From NCBI RefSeq assembly GCF_021538615.1, contig NZ_JAJHIZ010000003.1, forward strand, positions 310,001 to 374,000: a DNA stretch of 64,000 nucleotides. Direction: 5' to 3'. The DNA comes from Niabella agricola (GTDB lineage Bacteria; Bacteroidota; Bacteroidia; Chitinophagales; Chitinophagaceae). Numbering within the stretch: position 1 is the stretch's first letter; the number at the start of each line of letters is the position of its first letter. Below are positions 36,398 through 45,588 of the stretch, in pieces. The notes under the pieces are model-generated. The model was not told the DNA's origin. It did not search any database and worked only from the letters and a program-made list of their open reading frames with translations. A program made the translations under genes and the position numbers.

Positions 36398-37724
36398 TCC
36401 TACATATCAGTATACAATTGAAGATATCCGGCGCTATCTCAGCGGCAGTATGTCTTCTGCAGAAATGCATGACATGGAGAAAGCCGCATTGTCGGATCCG
36501 TTTCTGGCGGATGCACTGGATGGTTACGGAACGGCCACACCCGCTGTAACTGATATGCACCTGAATGAGATCCGGGGCCGTATCAGCGGACAAAAAGTTG
36601 AAACGACCCGGCGGGCTCCGGTGGTGGCACTGCATAGAACCAAATGGTGGCGCGGCCTGGCTGCTGCTGCGGTTATTGGTATTATGGCAGCCGGAGCCTG
36701 GTTTTTTATGCGCCCCGATGCCGCTACCACCGGTCAGATCGCCGGAAACACCCCACTGGTAACAGCTCCTGTTTCCCGGCCCTCCACCGATTCCGCCACG
36801 GTTCAAAGCGATCGCCTTGCAAACACTGCAGTTGAATCCCAACAGCTTCCGCCAACGGCTGCAGAAAAAAAAGCGCAGCAACCCGATATAGCAAAGAAAA
36901 GCGATATCCGGCCCAATGCTCCATTGCCTCAGGCCGCAGCAGCAAGCACTGCCGTTGCCGACAATGCAGCAGCCGCTCCGGCGCTTGAGGAAGCTGCGGC
37001 AATTCAGCCGGCTGCACCCACCCCGCAGGCAACTGCTTTAAACGCAGCCGACTCCCCGATCCGTATACGTGGTGTTCGTTCAATGACGAAGACCGCTCCG
37101 GCAAAAGAAAACGGTTTCATGATGACGGGTCCCCTCGAACAATATTATATTGGAAAAGTAACAGATAAAAGTGGAATCCCCATTCCGGGCGTCACCATCA
37201 CCGCGCCTCAAAACCATTCAACCATTTCCAATGTTGACGGAAGTTTTCGCCTGCCTGCGCAGGACTCGGCCGGCAACCTGGCGTTTACAGCCCCCGGCTA
37301 CATGTATAAAATGCAGCAACTCATGGCCGGAAAAACAGCCGGTATCCAGCTATCCCAAGCCGACAGCTCCCTCAGTGATGTAGTTGTTGTGGGCTACGGA
37401 CAACAAAAAAAACGGGCGCTTACAAGCACCATCAGCAGTTATAAAGTAGACACCCTCCCCTATAAAGAATCCCCGTACCCGCAGGGTGGCTGGGATAGTT
37501 TTTATAATAACCTCTCCAATGAAATGGGTATAAATAAGGGAAATGCCTCCAAAGACCTGCACCTCCGGTTTACGGTGGAAAACGGCTTACCCGAAAAATT
37601 CACGGTTCTTAAAACGCCGGACGAGGCCACTGCCCAAAAGGCCATTTCGATTATTAGGAAGGGGCCCAAATGGAAAACAAGCAAGCGAAAAAAGAAAGTG
37701 GATGTAAAAATTAAGGTAGATTAA
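36387..37724 (+). CDS. anti-sigma-like membrane protein with carboxypeptidase-regulatory and TonB-like domains
   Basis: Protein of 445 residues with a mosaic plan. Residues 1-85 (YTIEDIRRYLSGSMSSAEMHDME, DPFLADALDGY) look like an anti-sigma cytoplasmic head; a helix follows (GLAAAAVIGIMAAGAWFFM, about 88-110); then a Pro/Ala-rich linker; a carboxypeptidase-regulatory-like beta domain (YIGKVTDKSGIPIPGVTITA, about 250-325); DVVVVGYGQQKKRALT at about 330, the signature of SusC-type TonB receptors; and a C-terminal TonB-like domain (LHLRFTVENGLPEKFTVLK). It overlaps the sigma gene by 11 bp, so it probably controls that sigma factor. Confidence 0.75.
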   Translation: MPTDPTYQYTIEDIRRYLSGSMSSAEMHDMEKAALSDPFLADALDGYGTATPAVTDMHLNEIRGRISGQKVETTRRAPVVALHRTKWWRGLAAAAVIGIMAAGAWFFMRPDAATTGQIAGNTPLVTAPVSRPSTDSATVQSDRLANTAVESQQLPPTAAEKKAQQPDIAKKSDIRPNAPLPQAAAASTAVADNAAAAPALEEAAAIQPAAPTPQATALNAADSPIRIRGVRSMTKTAPAKENGFMMTGPLEQYYIGKVTDKSGIPIPGVTITAPQNHSTISNVDGSFRLPAQDSAGNLAFTAPGYMYKMQQLMAGKTAGIQLSQADSSLSDVVVVGYGQQKKRALTSTISSYKVDTLPYKESPYPQGGWDSFYNNLSNEMGINKGNASKDLHLRFTVENGLPEKFTVLKTPDEATAQKAISIIRKGPKWKTSKRKKKVDVKIKVD

Positions 37725-37807
37725 GAGACTCCAAAATCATCAAACAGGGCCGGCATGTTGACATTTTTTTAACCTACATACTTGTAAATAAATCTTCGTA
37801 TGTTGTT

Positions 37808-37862
37808 TTGTTGACAACTTTTTTGTTTACAAAAATCCTGTAAACAATTTTCTTGTAAACAG
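37808..37862. repeat. four TTGTnnACAA-like sites at exact 15-bp spacing
   Basis: Palindromic 10-mers start at 37808 (TTGTTGACAA), 37823 (TTGTTTACAA), 37838 (CTGTAAACAA) and 37853 (TTGTAAACAG). A related ATGTTGACAT lies at 37755-37764 and a degenerate TTGTAAATAA at 37782-37791. The regular spacing resembles an iteron or multi-site operator array. Confidence 0.85.
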
Positions 37863-38013
37863 ATATGCGTTCTTTGAGCGGCCGTCAAATCACCAGTCCT
37901 CCACGGATTATGGAGTCAGGTTCCGGTCTTCAAAACCAGGGAAAGGCCTTAAACCCCGGCATTCTGCACCATAACCCGTCCGCGCCGGCAAACCGGGTCA
38001 GCTGCCAACACAA

Positions 38014-38031
38014 AGGGCCCTTACGGGCCCT
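38014..38031 (-). terminator. hairpin after the DUF1080 gene
   Basis: Stem AGGGCCC/GGGCCCT with a 4-base loop, 26 bp beyond the DUF1080 stop codon on the minus strand; only a weak T-run (CTTTG) follows. Could also end transcription on the plus strand. Confidence 0.55.
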
Positions 38032-38057
38032 CTGTCAGCTATTTTAAAACATCGTAG

Positions 38058-39035
38058 TTATTTCGCAGGCGTAATCACGATCTTGCGGAATTCAATCGGA
38101 CCATGGTCGCCCTGGATATAGATCGGTCCGGGTTCGCCTTCATTGCTGTCCAATGCACCGCCGGTGATGCCCGGTATTTCCTGGTTACTGATCACCGTTT
38201 TGCCGTTTACCACAACGGTAACCATCCTGCCGATCAGCGTAATATCATAGCTTTGCCACTGATCCGGCCCTTTTGCGTTGATTTCGCTGGGGGTTAAAAA
38301 TCCATAAATACCACTGAACAATACGCTTGATGGATGCGCATCTTTAGGACTGTCTTCAATCTGGGTTTCGTACCTTCCTCTGAGATAAACACCACTGTTA
38401 CTTCCCTTATGGTAACGGAATTCAACGTGTAATTTAAAATCCGTGAACTTTTGATCAGAGATCAGGTTGGCACCGGAGTGCGGGCTCGTCAGCACACCAT
38501 TCTTAACGATCCATTGATTATCGGCTCCTACGGCTTTCCAGCCACTAAGATCCTTTCCGTTGAACAGGTTGAGGGGTTTATCCCAAACCGGAGCTGATGC
38601 TCTTTTTAAGAGCGGTGCTTTTACGCCTTTCCAATTGTATTTTTTCCCCTCACTGGTTACCACGGTACCTTCAATACCTCCATTGTTCAGCGTTCCTTCA
38701 ATCACAAAATCCTGGTTGCCTTCTTCCCATTGAGGAGGAATGGAAAAGCTGAATTTACCGTTATCAAAATTCACTTTGGCTACAGGACGGGCACTGCCGG
38801 TAACGCCTACAAAATAGCCTACCAATGTTCTGGTGCCTGATAGCTTTACCTCCAGCCAGGATGGCGAGGGCTTGCCATCCACATCTACGGTAATATCCCA
38901 GCGGCCGATGAGGTCTTTCGCTTCTGCCGCAGCAGCGCGCACGGGCTGTGGTTTTTCTCCGGAAACCGGGCTACCATGAACGGAAGCCGCCGCCAGCAAA
39001 CAACTCACACCAAAAACAAGAAAACGTTTACGCAT
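38058..39035 (-). CDS. secreted DUF1080 protein (3-keto-disaccharide hydrolase family)
   Basis: Exported protein of 325 residues with signal peptide MRKRFLVFGVSCLLAAASVHG. After an N-terminal beta domain of unknown type (LIGRWDITVDVDGKPSPSWLEV) comes the DUF1080 jelly-roll: LFNGKDLSGWKAVG, FRYHKGSNSGVYLRGRYETQIED, YGFLTPS and DQWQSYDITLIGRMVTVVVNG. Family members are thought to hydrolyse 3-keto-glycosides, with concanavalin-like folds. Lies downstream of a sulfatase on the same strand with a 143-bp gap; the pair may act on a sulfated or keto-modified glycan. A TTGTTGACAA palindrome lies 29 bp upstream of its start. Confidence 0.87.
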   Translation of the reverse strand: MRKRFLVFGVSCLLAAASVHGSPVSGEKPQPVRAAAAEAKDLIGRWDITVDVDGKPSPSWLEVKLSGTRTLVGYFVGVTGSARPVAKVNFDNGKFSFSIPPQWEEGNQDFVIEGTLNNGGIEGTVVTSEGKKYNWKGVKAPLLKRASAPVWDKPLNLFNGKDLSGWKAVGADNQWIVKNGVLTSPHSGANLISDQKFTDFKLHVEFRYHKGSNSGVYLRGRYETQIEDSPKDAHPSSVLFSGIYGFLTPSEINAKGPDQWQSYDITLIGRMVTVVVNGKTVISNQEIPGITGGALDSNEGEPGPIYIQGDHGPIEFRKIVITPAK

Positions 39036-39063
39036 AAAAATGATTTATTATTTAATGATTCAG

Positions 39064-39073
39064 TTGTTGACAA
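39064..39073. promoter_or_regulatory. TTGTTGACAA palindrome upstream of the DUF1080 gene
   Basis: Identical to the first site of the 37808-37862 array, and extended to GTTGTTGACAAC, 29 bp before the DUF1080 start codon. A possible operator shared with the array. Confidence 0.4.
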
Positions 39074-39178
39074 CCGGGTGTAACAAAATCACACGGCCTA
39101 ACAAAACCGGAAGATAAGATTTATTTCTTTTTCTTCGCCCATCGATCCATAAGCGGTTTCACCTCCTCAACCGCTGTG

Positions 39179-40531
39179 CTATTGTTGCCCGTAAGCGGCA
39201 AAGCCGTCAAAGATCTTCTTTAATGCGGCGGCTCTTTCCTTATGGGTATCGATCAGGTTTACTCTTTCTGATGGATCTTCATCCAGGTTGAACAGCTCCT
39301 TTACTGCCGGAATCCATTGTCCCGTAACCGGGTGCTCCCATGCCGGGGCTTCCCGGTATTTCCACTGCTTTAACTTTACAGCTTCGGGCTTGCCGTGATT
39401 CACAAGAAAGATGGGCCGGTGCTCAAAACTACCAGGCGCCGTTTTACCTTCCAGTAACCGGCCGATATCCTGCCCATCGAGCTCCCGGTTTTCAGGAAGT
39501 GGCGTGCCGGTCCATTGCGCAAGCGTTGGCAACACATCTACATTGCTGATGGCCTCGGAAAGTCGCACCCCTCCCGGAATCCGGTTTTTCCAATAAATGA
39601 TAAACGGTACCCGGGCACCGCCTTCATAAGACTGAGCCTTGGATCCCCTGAAAACACCTGCGGCCCCCACATCCGAGCGTTTCGTAACCCCATCCTTTTC
39701 CATCCGCGGCGGGTATTCGCTCCAGGGACCGTTGTCACTGGAAAAAATAAAGATTGTATTGTCGGCCATGTTTTTTTGTTCCAATACATTCCAGATGGCA
39801 GCCAGGCCTTCGTCGATTTCGGTAATCACTTTTCCCAGCGGGCCGCCTGCCTTTTCCTTAAGCCCCTTGGCCGCCGCCGCATAAGCCACGGGTAAATGAG
39901 GCAGATTATGCGCCAGGTACAGGAAGAAGGGTTTTCCCGGTTGTTGCTGTTCAATAAACCGGATCGATTCCTGTGTATACAACCGCGTTAACAAAGAGTC
40001 GGCCGGTTTTTCCAACTCAGGCCTCGTATTCCGGAAAATTTTAATAACCGTATCGGTGCTCACATAAGGAAACCGGTAGTCATGACTATACAGCAATCCA
40101 TAAAAGGAATCAAATCCCTGGCCATTGGGTTTATTGTATGCTTTTTGATCTCCAAGATGCCATTTCCCCACCATTCCTGTCTGATACCCGTTTTTCTTCA
40201 GCAATTCGGCAAGGGTTACTTCTGCATCCGGCAATCCCAGCGGGGACCCCGGCGCAATCGGATCGGGAAGATTATAGCGCGATGCATAACGACCGGTTAA
40301 AAGGGAAGCCCGTGACGGTGTACAGGACGGACTGGTAACCACATAATTGGTGGCCAGTAATCCGCTACCGGCCATTTTATCCAGGAATGGCGTCCGGATT
40401 ACCGGATTGCCATAGCAGCCGATATCCGAATAGCCCAGGTCGTCCGTCAGCACAAAAATGATATTGGGCCGTTGCTGGGCACCGCCTTTCAACGCTGTAA
40501 ACAGCAGCAAAAAAAAATAGAGATGTCGCAT
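39179..40531 (-). CDS. secreted sulfatase
   Basis: Arylsulfatase-type enzyme of 450 residues exported by signal peptide [20 protein letters not shown]. The metal-binding start [19 protein letters not shown], the formylglycine motif C-T-P-S-R in [16 protein letters not shown] (Cys type), GKWHLGD and SSDNGPW are present. The ATG at 40531 is used because it opens the signal peptide directly; an upstream TTG adds five residues. It would need an anaerobic-type sulfatase-maturing or FGE enzyme, not found here. After its stop a +1 frame reads [21 protein letters not shown], which may be a frameshifted tail (see findings). Confidence 0.93.
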   Translation of the reverse strand: MRHLYFFLLLFTALKGGAQQRPNIIFVLTDDLGYSDIGCYGNPVIRTPFLDKMAGSGLLATNYVVTSPSCTPSRASLLTGRYASRYNLPDPIAPGSPLGLPDAEVTLAELLKKNGYQTGMVGKWHLGDQKAYNKPNGQGFDSFYGLLYSHDYRFPYVSTDTVIKIFRNTRPELEKPADSLLTRLYTQESIRFIEQQQPGKPFFLYLAHNLPHLPVAYAAAAKGLKEKAGGPLGKVITEIDEGLAAIWNVLEQKNMADNTIFIFSSDNGPWSEYPPRMEKDGVTKRSDVGAAGVFRGSKAQSYEGGARVPFIIYWKNRIPGGVRLSEAISNVDVLPTLAQWTGTPLPENRELDGQDIGRLLEGKTAPGSFEHRPIFLVNHGKPEAVKLKQWKYREAPAWEHPVTGQWIPAVKELFNLDEDPSERVNLIDTHKERAAALKKIFDGFAAYGQQ

Positions 40532-40583
40532 TTGATTCAATCGCAATTTTTATATTGTCTTCTAACAATTTTATCTTCCGTTT

Positions 40584-41480
40584 TTACATCGCCTGCCGGC
40601 CGGGATCCGTCAACTGCAATACAGCGTTCAATACGGCACTTTCGATCCGCTTCTGCCGCCGGTTGCTGCCGTCGATGGCATGCAGCGCTATCTTATACTT
40701 TACGAAATCCTTGCCGATATCTGCGATCCGCACCAACACTTCCCCGCCCGGCACGAGGTCGGGCAAGGTCTTCAGCACCGGCTCCAGCTTTCTGCCCAGG
40801 GTTTGTACATCCATCCTGTCTGCCAGGGGAAGTTCAAACCGAACCGTTAGCTTATCGGATACCTGTGCCGACTTATTAATCACCGTGGCAGTAAAAACAA
40901 GATTATTTGGCACCAGTACCATATCCTCCTCCTCATTCAGCACCACGATATTTGCAAAAGTGATATCAATGATCTTACCGGAATGATCGCCTACTCGGAT
41001 ATGATCCCCGATAGAGAACTGTTCGGAAAACATTACGATCAAACCACTGATCAGATTGGTAATGTATTCTCTGAAAATTACTGCAATGGCCATGGCCACA
41101 ATGGTCACGCTGGTAATAAAATCCCTGGGATTGATGCCCAGCGCAATCATCACCGACACTACTGCAAAAACAGCATTCAATATGGCTGCCACCCGGTTTA
41201 TTCCCAGTACAAAATTTCCACGCACTTTATTGGAAGCATGCCTGCGATTGTAAAAGGAAACGATAATAAACTTACCGATCGAAATGATTACGCTCGCCGT
41301 AAGGAAGGTATTCAGTCCGTATGCCAGTTGCAGCAGATAGGGATGCGCAGCATAAAAATCATTGAACACAGGAAATGAAATGCTCAGCAGCACCCAGGCC
41401 AAAAGCCTCAGCATAAACGATACCGGTATTGCTCCCCTGCGTTGTTCCATCAACCATGATTTAGCCGCCAAGCTAATCAT
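40584..41480 (-). CDS. MscS-family mechanosensitive ion channel
   Basis: Membrane channel of 298 residues that releases osmolytes on hypo-osmotic shock. Three N-terminal helices (LRLLAWVLLSISFPVF, LLQLAYGLNTFLTASVIISIG, AAILNAVFAVVSVMIALGI), the pore-lining MscS helix (FITSVTIVAMAIAVIFREYITNLISG), and the cytosolic beta domain (FSEQFSIGDHIRVGDHSGKIIDI, VLVPNNLVFTATVIN). I chose the ATG at 41480; a longer frame to 41582 has an unsupported basic leader. Divergent from the SirB1-like gene. Confidence 0.9.
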   Translation of the reverse strand: MISLAAKSWLMEQRRGAIPVSFMLRLLAWVLLSISFPVFNDFYAAHPYLLQLAYGLNTFLTASVIISIGKFIIVSFYNRRHASNKVRGNFVLGINRVAAILNAVFAVVSVMIALGINPRDFITSVTIVAMAIAVIFREYITNLISGLIVMFSEQFSIGDHIRVGDHSGKIIDITFANIVVLNEEEDMVLVPNNLVFTATVINKSAQVSDKLTVRFELPLADRMDVQTLGRKLEPVLKTLPDLVPGGEVLVRIADIGKDFVKYKIALHAIDGSNRRQKRIESAVLNAVLQLTDPGRQAM

Positions 41481-41656
41481 TTTGGATGAATTTAAAAACA
41501 GTTTGAGCCAACCCGCAATACAACACCGATACAGCCGCTTGTAAACGCGGGGCATCTGAATCTTTTTCAGACAGGTAAACAAGCGGTGCTATTGTTATGC
41601 ACGGATGTGGATTTATATTTTTGTTCTGCAGCCGGCGGCCGGCTATCTTTGAACGG

Positions 41657-42514
41657 ATGGATGATAAAAACGAAGTAAATGCATTACTCAATCTGATTGA
41701 TGACCCCGATAGTGAAATCTACGAGGCCGTTAGTAACCGCATTATTACTTATGGGCTTCCGATGATCCCAAACCTGGAACACCTCTGGGAAACCACGGAA
41801 GACAAGGAAGTACAGGAACGCATCGAATTGCTCATTCACCGGCTTTACTTTTCCGGCTTGCATACCGATTTTAAGCAATGGAATGAGGCGGGGCATCATG
41901 AACTGACACCGGCATTGCTTTTAATTGCCAAATTTCTTTATCCCGAGCTACAGGCTGCCAAGGTGCTGCATCATGTGGAACGGCTGCGCCGGAATATCTG
42001 GCTGGAGATTAATAATTACCTGACGCCGCTGGAACAGGTGCACATTATTAACAGCATCATCTACAACTATATTGGCATTAAGGGGAATACCAATAATCCC
42101 GAGCGACCGACTGAATACCTGCTTCCACAGATACTCGAATCCAAAAGAGGTAATCAAACCGGCATTGGTTCGCTTTATTTACTGCTGGTAGAACTGTTGG
42201 ATATTCCCATCCGGCTGATGCGTATCCCCCACCAGTTTGTGCTGGGATATTGCAAACCCGGACTGGGCGATGCCACGGGCAATTATGACGTTGATTTTTT
42301 TATTGAGCCTTCCTTGGGCCAGATTTTTACACATACCGACCTGCAACATTATCTTACAAAAATCGCAGTCCCGAACACCCCGGATTTGCTCCGCCCCCAA
42401 TCGAACCGGGAGGTCATCCAACAGGTGCTCACCGATTTCCGGGAATGTTTTAACAATGAACTTCAAAAAGTACAGTACCAGGAATTAGAATCGCTGATTC
42501 ACCTACTGGATTAA
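41657..42514 (+). CDS. SirB1/transglutaminase-like (Transglut_core2) protein
   Basis: Cytoplasmic protein of 285 residues of the SirB1 family with a transglutaminase-like fold. The signature is YLLPQILESKRGNQTGIGSLYLLLVELL followed by IPHQFVLGY with a His of the catalytic-type triad, and FFIEPSLGQIF with the acidic residue. The usual cysteine position reads Thr/Gly in this family, so catalysis is doubtful. Start ATG at 41657, after a longer unsupported frame. Function unknown. Confidence 0.82.
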   Translation: MDDKNEVNALLNLIDDPDSEIYEAVSNRIITYGLPMIPNLEHLWETTEDKEVQERIELLIHRLYFSGLHTDFKQWNEAGHHELTPALLLIAKFLYPELQAAKVLHHVERLRRNIWLEINNYLTPLEQVHIINSIIYNYIGIKGNTNNPERPTEYLLPQILESKRGNQTGIGSLYLLLVELLDIPIRLMRIPHQFVLGYCKPGLGDATGNYDVDFFIEPSLGQIFTHTDLQHYLTKIAVPNTPDLLRPQSNREVIQQVLTDFRECFNNELQKVQYQELESLIHLLD

Positions 42515-42622
42515 TTTCCAAAAGGATACAACCGGCCACCGCCTGCTGTTGGCTTATTTGTATTTTTTAGAGGCAACCCCCGCTTTTATTTTACGGTCTA
42601 ACCCTTTTATAAATGTTGTATC

Positions 42623-42982
42623 ATGAAAAAATACGCAAAGCCGTTCCTGATCGTTCTATTTGTAACAGGCCTTACGATGGCCGGCCAGTCCCAGACAGCA
42701 AAAGATATTTCCGGCCAGAAACCAGCCCCGGAAACACCCGGCAATACTGACAGTACGGGCGGAGGAAAAGAGCTGGAAGCGAGTCTTGCAAAGGCTGCTG
42801 CCGCAGCGGAACGGGCAGCCGGTAAAATCCGGAGCATTATTGAAAACAAGGCCGACAAACTTGCAAAAAGCAGTCAGCCATATGTTGACAGTCTTGCATC
42901 CTCCACTGCAAACCTGATCGAAAAGCTGGCGCGGGAACTGGATCAGATGGTGGATGCCAACCCTCCTCAAAAAAGAAAGTAG
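42623..42982 (+). CDS. small secreted alpha-helical protein
   Basis: Hypothetical 119-residue protein with a signal peptide (KPFLIVLFVTGLTMAGQSQ) and a mature part that is Pro/Gly-rich at first, then strongly helical and charged (LAKAAAAAERAAGKIRSIIENKADKLAKS, NLIEKLARELDQMV), likely a coiled coil. No family recognised. It lies between the SirB1-like gene and the convergent cbb3 assembly operon. Confidence 0.6.
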   Translation: MKKYAKPFLIVLFVTGLTMAGQSQTAKDISGQKPAPETPGNTDSTGGGKELEASLAKAAAAAERAAGKIRSIIENKADKLAKSSQPYVDSLASSTANLIEKLARELDQMVDANPPQKRK

Positions 42983-42986
42983 GCGC

Positions 42987-43691
42987 TCATTTTACCGGAT
43001 GACAATCAACAGCGCCAACATGTGCGGGAAAAGCAGGACTGACATAAGGGATGCCCAGGTTCAACCCCCGCAGCACCATTAATACTGCAACAACAGCTAC
43101 AAAATAAGGCAACATTTTTTTGATACGAAGCCTGAGTGAAAATGAAAGATGATGCCCGGTAAGCATCAGGACCGCCATAAGCGGTATCGTGCCCAGGCCA
43201 AATGCTGCCATAAAAACACCCGATGTAAATGAATGGCCAATTACCAGGGCCGTAGCAATGGCCATATAAACCAGCCCGCAGGGCAATAATCCATTGAGCA
43301 TACCGATCGCCAGAAATGAAAATGGCCGGTTGCGACGGGTGAGAAAGCGGGCCAGACTTCCTTTAATGCGCTGCTGCAGCTGTTTGAACCATTTTATTTC
43401 CGGCAGGTACCGGGCAGGAAGCAACATCAACAGTAATACCATGCCCATTGCAATGGAAAAATACTGTTGGTACCCGATGATGGCAAACCGGTACCCGGCC
43501 CATCCAAGGATCACTCCCATCAGGAAATAGGTCAGCATCCTTCCAAGATTGTAAAGCAATATCGAAAGCAGGCGGGCAAAGGAACTGGTGGCATCCAACG
43601 GAATTGATAATGCCAGCGGCCCGCACATACCGATGCAGTGAAAGCTGCCCGCAATGCCCATGCCCAGGCCCCCAAGTAGTGCTTCTACCAT
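42987..43691 (-). CDS. sulfite exporter TauE/SafE-type protein of the cbb3 operon
   Basis: Membrane protein of 234 residues with six or so helices and the motif GSFHCIGMCGPLALS at the N-terminus, plus GLLPCGLVYMAIATAL, the paired CxG and PCG features of the DsbD_2/SafE group found next to ccoGHI in Bacteroidota. Such proteins are proposed to move copper or other ligands for oxidase assembly. It starts directly after the fixH gene, with no gap, and is the last gene of the operon. Confidence 0.85.
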   Translation of the reverse strand: MVEALLGGLGMGIAGSFHCIGMCGPLALSIPLDATSSFARLLSILLYNLGRMLTYFLMGVILGWAGYRFAIIGYQQYFSIAMGMVLLLMLLPARYLPEIKWFKQLQQRIKGSLARFLTRRNRPFSFLAIGMLNGLLPCGLVYMAIATALVIGHSFTSGVFMAAFGLGTIPLMAVLMLTGHHLSFSLRLRIKKMLPYFVAVVAVLMVLRGLNLGIPYVSPAFPAHVGAVDCHPVK

Positions 43692-44129
43692 TTACGGAAT
43701 TTGAACGTTTTCCTCAAAATAATAACCCACCTGATTGTTTGTCCACGTAACGCTTACATGATACCAGCCTTTTACAAAGGAGGTACGCGGCAACGAATAC
43801 ACCGCTCCGCTTCCCGGCCGGATGGATATACGGCGATCTGCAGCACTGGACGACAGCCGGAGAAAATCAATATACCCGGAATCCAGATGGCCGGATGCCG
43901 GTTCCGGAAGCCGCACCCATATGCTGCCGGCGGAATCGGTGACGGATACGCGTTGCCCTAATGCGGCCAATTGCTGCTTCCCGTCGATCACCTGCTGATA
44001 TTTCAGTTCTTTATCATAATAATTTGCATCCACAGTTTCATTGGTTTGCCGCATTGCGAGCCCCACCATAAACGTCATTCCGGCTAAAAAAAGCACCAAT
44101 ACAATAACCACTCTGATTCCCCAGTTCAT
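43692..44129 (-). CDS. FixH/CcoH cbb3 oxidase assembly protein
   Basis: Small membrane-anchored protein (145 residues). One N-terminal helix (WGIRVVIVLVLFLAGMTFMVGLA), conserved NYYDKELKYQQVID, and a periplasmic beta domain ending in HVSVTWTNNQVGYYFEE, all typical of FixH. Needed for assembly or stability of cbb3 oxidase in characterised species. Sits 11 bp after ccoG and is contiguous with the SafE-like gene. Confidence 0.9.
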   Translation of the reverse strand: MNWGIRVVIVLVLFLAGMTFMVGLAMRQTNETVDANYYDKELKYQQVIDGKQQLAALGQRVSVTDSAGSIWVRLPEPASGHLDSGYIDFLRLSSSAADRRISIRPGSGAVYSLPRTSFVKGWYHVSVTWTNNQVGYYFEENVQIP

Positions 44130-44140
44130 ATATATACATT

Positions 44141-45562
44141 TTAAATAAAGGGTCCTAAAAATTTTGATTTTATAGTTGCCGTTTTTTCGCCGTTGGTATA
44201 TACACCGATCTGGATATCTGTAGAGCGGGCCTTGATTCCTGATGCCGGCATTACGATAAAAAAGGTACGGTCACTTAAGCTTTCTTTTTTAAGTATATTA
44301 TGTGTGGCATCGATCATGCGAACCTGCCCTGGCACGGGACCTTCTACTTTTAATTCGAACCGTACATCTTGCCGTGTTTTATTGATGATCTTTGCCTGAA
44401 AAAGATTCGACAGCGAATCCTTTCCTACTTCCTGGTACAATTGTCCCTTTACCCGGGAAATGGTGGTATCGATACTCTTTCTGGAAAGAATAAGAAAACT
44501 CATCAGCGTTACCAAAATCACCAGGATAAAGGAATAGAATTTCATTCTCCCATTAAAATGAAACGGTTGTTTTTTTGAGATCTGGTTTTCTGAGGCCATG
44601 CGGATTAATCCCTCCGGCCGGCCGATCCGGAACATCACATCATTACAGGCATCTATACACGCCGTGCAGCCCACACATTCCATTTGTACCCCGTTCCGGA
44701 TATCAATCCCGGTGGGGCATACATGTACGCAAAGCTTACAATCGATACAATCGCCCAGTGCCTGCTGTTCTTTTTTTGACCGCTTTCCCCTCGGTTCACC
44801 CCGGTTATAATCATACGATACCTGCATGGTATCCTTATCATACAATACGCCCTGAAGCCTTCCGTAGGGGCAAACCGTTGTACAAACAATATCCCGGACA
44901 AAAGCAAAAACAAAATAGAAAAGACCGGTAAAAAACAAGAGTCCTGCAAAAAGACCGATATTCTCCGATACCGGGCTCCGCATCAATGCCAGCACTTCGT
45001 TTACGCCAAGGATATACGAAAGAAAAGTGTGCGCAATTAAAAAGGAAACGACAAAGAAGATCAGGTGTTTTATCGTTTTTTTGAAAATTTTCTGAACGCT
45101 TAAAGGCGCAGCGTTTAGCTTTCGCTGTTGCGTGGGCGTTCCCTCGATCCACCATTCAATCTTCCGGAAAACAAATTCCATGAATACCGTTTGCGGACAA
45201 ACCCAGCCGCAAAAAACACGCCCGTAAATAACGGTAAACAGGGCCACAAATACGATGGCCAGCACCATTGCCACAGCAAAGATGAAAAAATCATCCGGCC
45301 AGAATATTTTTCCAAACAGGATAAAGCGGGCTTCGGGAAAGTTCAGCTCCACGGCCGGCATGCCGTTGATTTTTACAAACGGCAATGCAAAAAACAACAA
45401 GAGGTATCCTGCCGACAACCATTGCCGGTACCGGTATAATTTACCCTTTGGCCGGAGCGCATAGATCCAGTTGCGCTTTCCTTTTTCATTTACATTGCTG
45501 TGCCGGTCTCTAAAGCTGTTACTGACTTTTTGCGGACCCACGGCTTCATCTTCTGCCTTCAT
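44141..45562 (-). CDS. ccoG: cytochrome c oxidase accessory protein CcoG
   Basis: Multi-helix iron-sulfur membrane protein of 473 residues that delivers or reduces copper during cbb3 oxidase assembly. The FCGWVCPQTVFMEFVFR motif carries the Cys pair, and two ferredoxin-type clusters CIDCKLCVHVCP and CVGCTACIDACN follow. Helices are visible before (AGYLLLFFALPFV), between and after (FYSFILVILVTLMSFLIL). The C-terminal IG-like domain (RFELKVEGPVPGQVRM) matches the family. Lies 26 bp after ccoP. Confidence 0.95.
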   Translation of the reverse strand: MKAEDEAVGPQKVSNSFRDRHSNVNEKGKRNWIYALRPKGKLYRYRQWLSAGYLLLFFALPFVKINGMPAVELNFPEARFILFGKIFWPDDFFIFAVAMVLAIVFVALFTVIYGRVFCGWVCPQTVFMEFVFRKIEWWIEGTPTQQRKLNAAPLSVQKIFKKTIKHLIFFVVSFLIAHTFLSYILGVNEVLALMRSPVSENIGLFAGLLFFTGLFYFVFAFVRDIVCTTVCPYGRLQGVLYDKDTMQVSYDYNRGEPRGKRSKKEQQALGDCIDCKLCVHVCPTGIDIRNGVQMECVGCTACIDACNDVMFRIGRPEGLIRMASENQISKKQPFHFNGRMKFYSFILVILVTLMSFLILSRKSIDTTISRVKGQLYQEVGKDSLSNLFQAKIINKTRQDVRFELKVEGPVPGQVRMIDATHNILKKESLSDRTFFIVMPASGIKARSTDIQIGVYTNGEKTATIKSKFLGPFI

Positions 45563-45588
45563 CCTTTATGCTTCTTTTTATGATTGGA

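Larger units (their letters stand above)
37725..38057. other. convergent intergenic region with periodic palindromes and terminator
   Basis: About 330 bp between convergent genes. Contains the 15-bp-spaced TTGTnnACAA array (37808-37862), a 60-codon frame starting directly behind it (not accepted as a gene), and a GC-rich hairpin at 38014-38031. Confidence 0.8.

Noticed and set aside
37910-37960. Anticodon-arm-like stretch around CTTCAAA suggesting a selenocysteine tRNA
   Set aside because: Stem pairing has a mismatch, the T-arm sequence GGTTCGA and a matching acceptor stem are missing.
37865-38047. 60-codon frame directly behind the palindrome array
   Set aside because: Composition is unlike a protein, with no hydrophobic core; retained only as a possible RNA in a finding.
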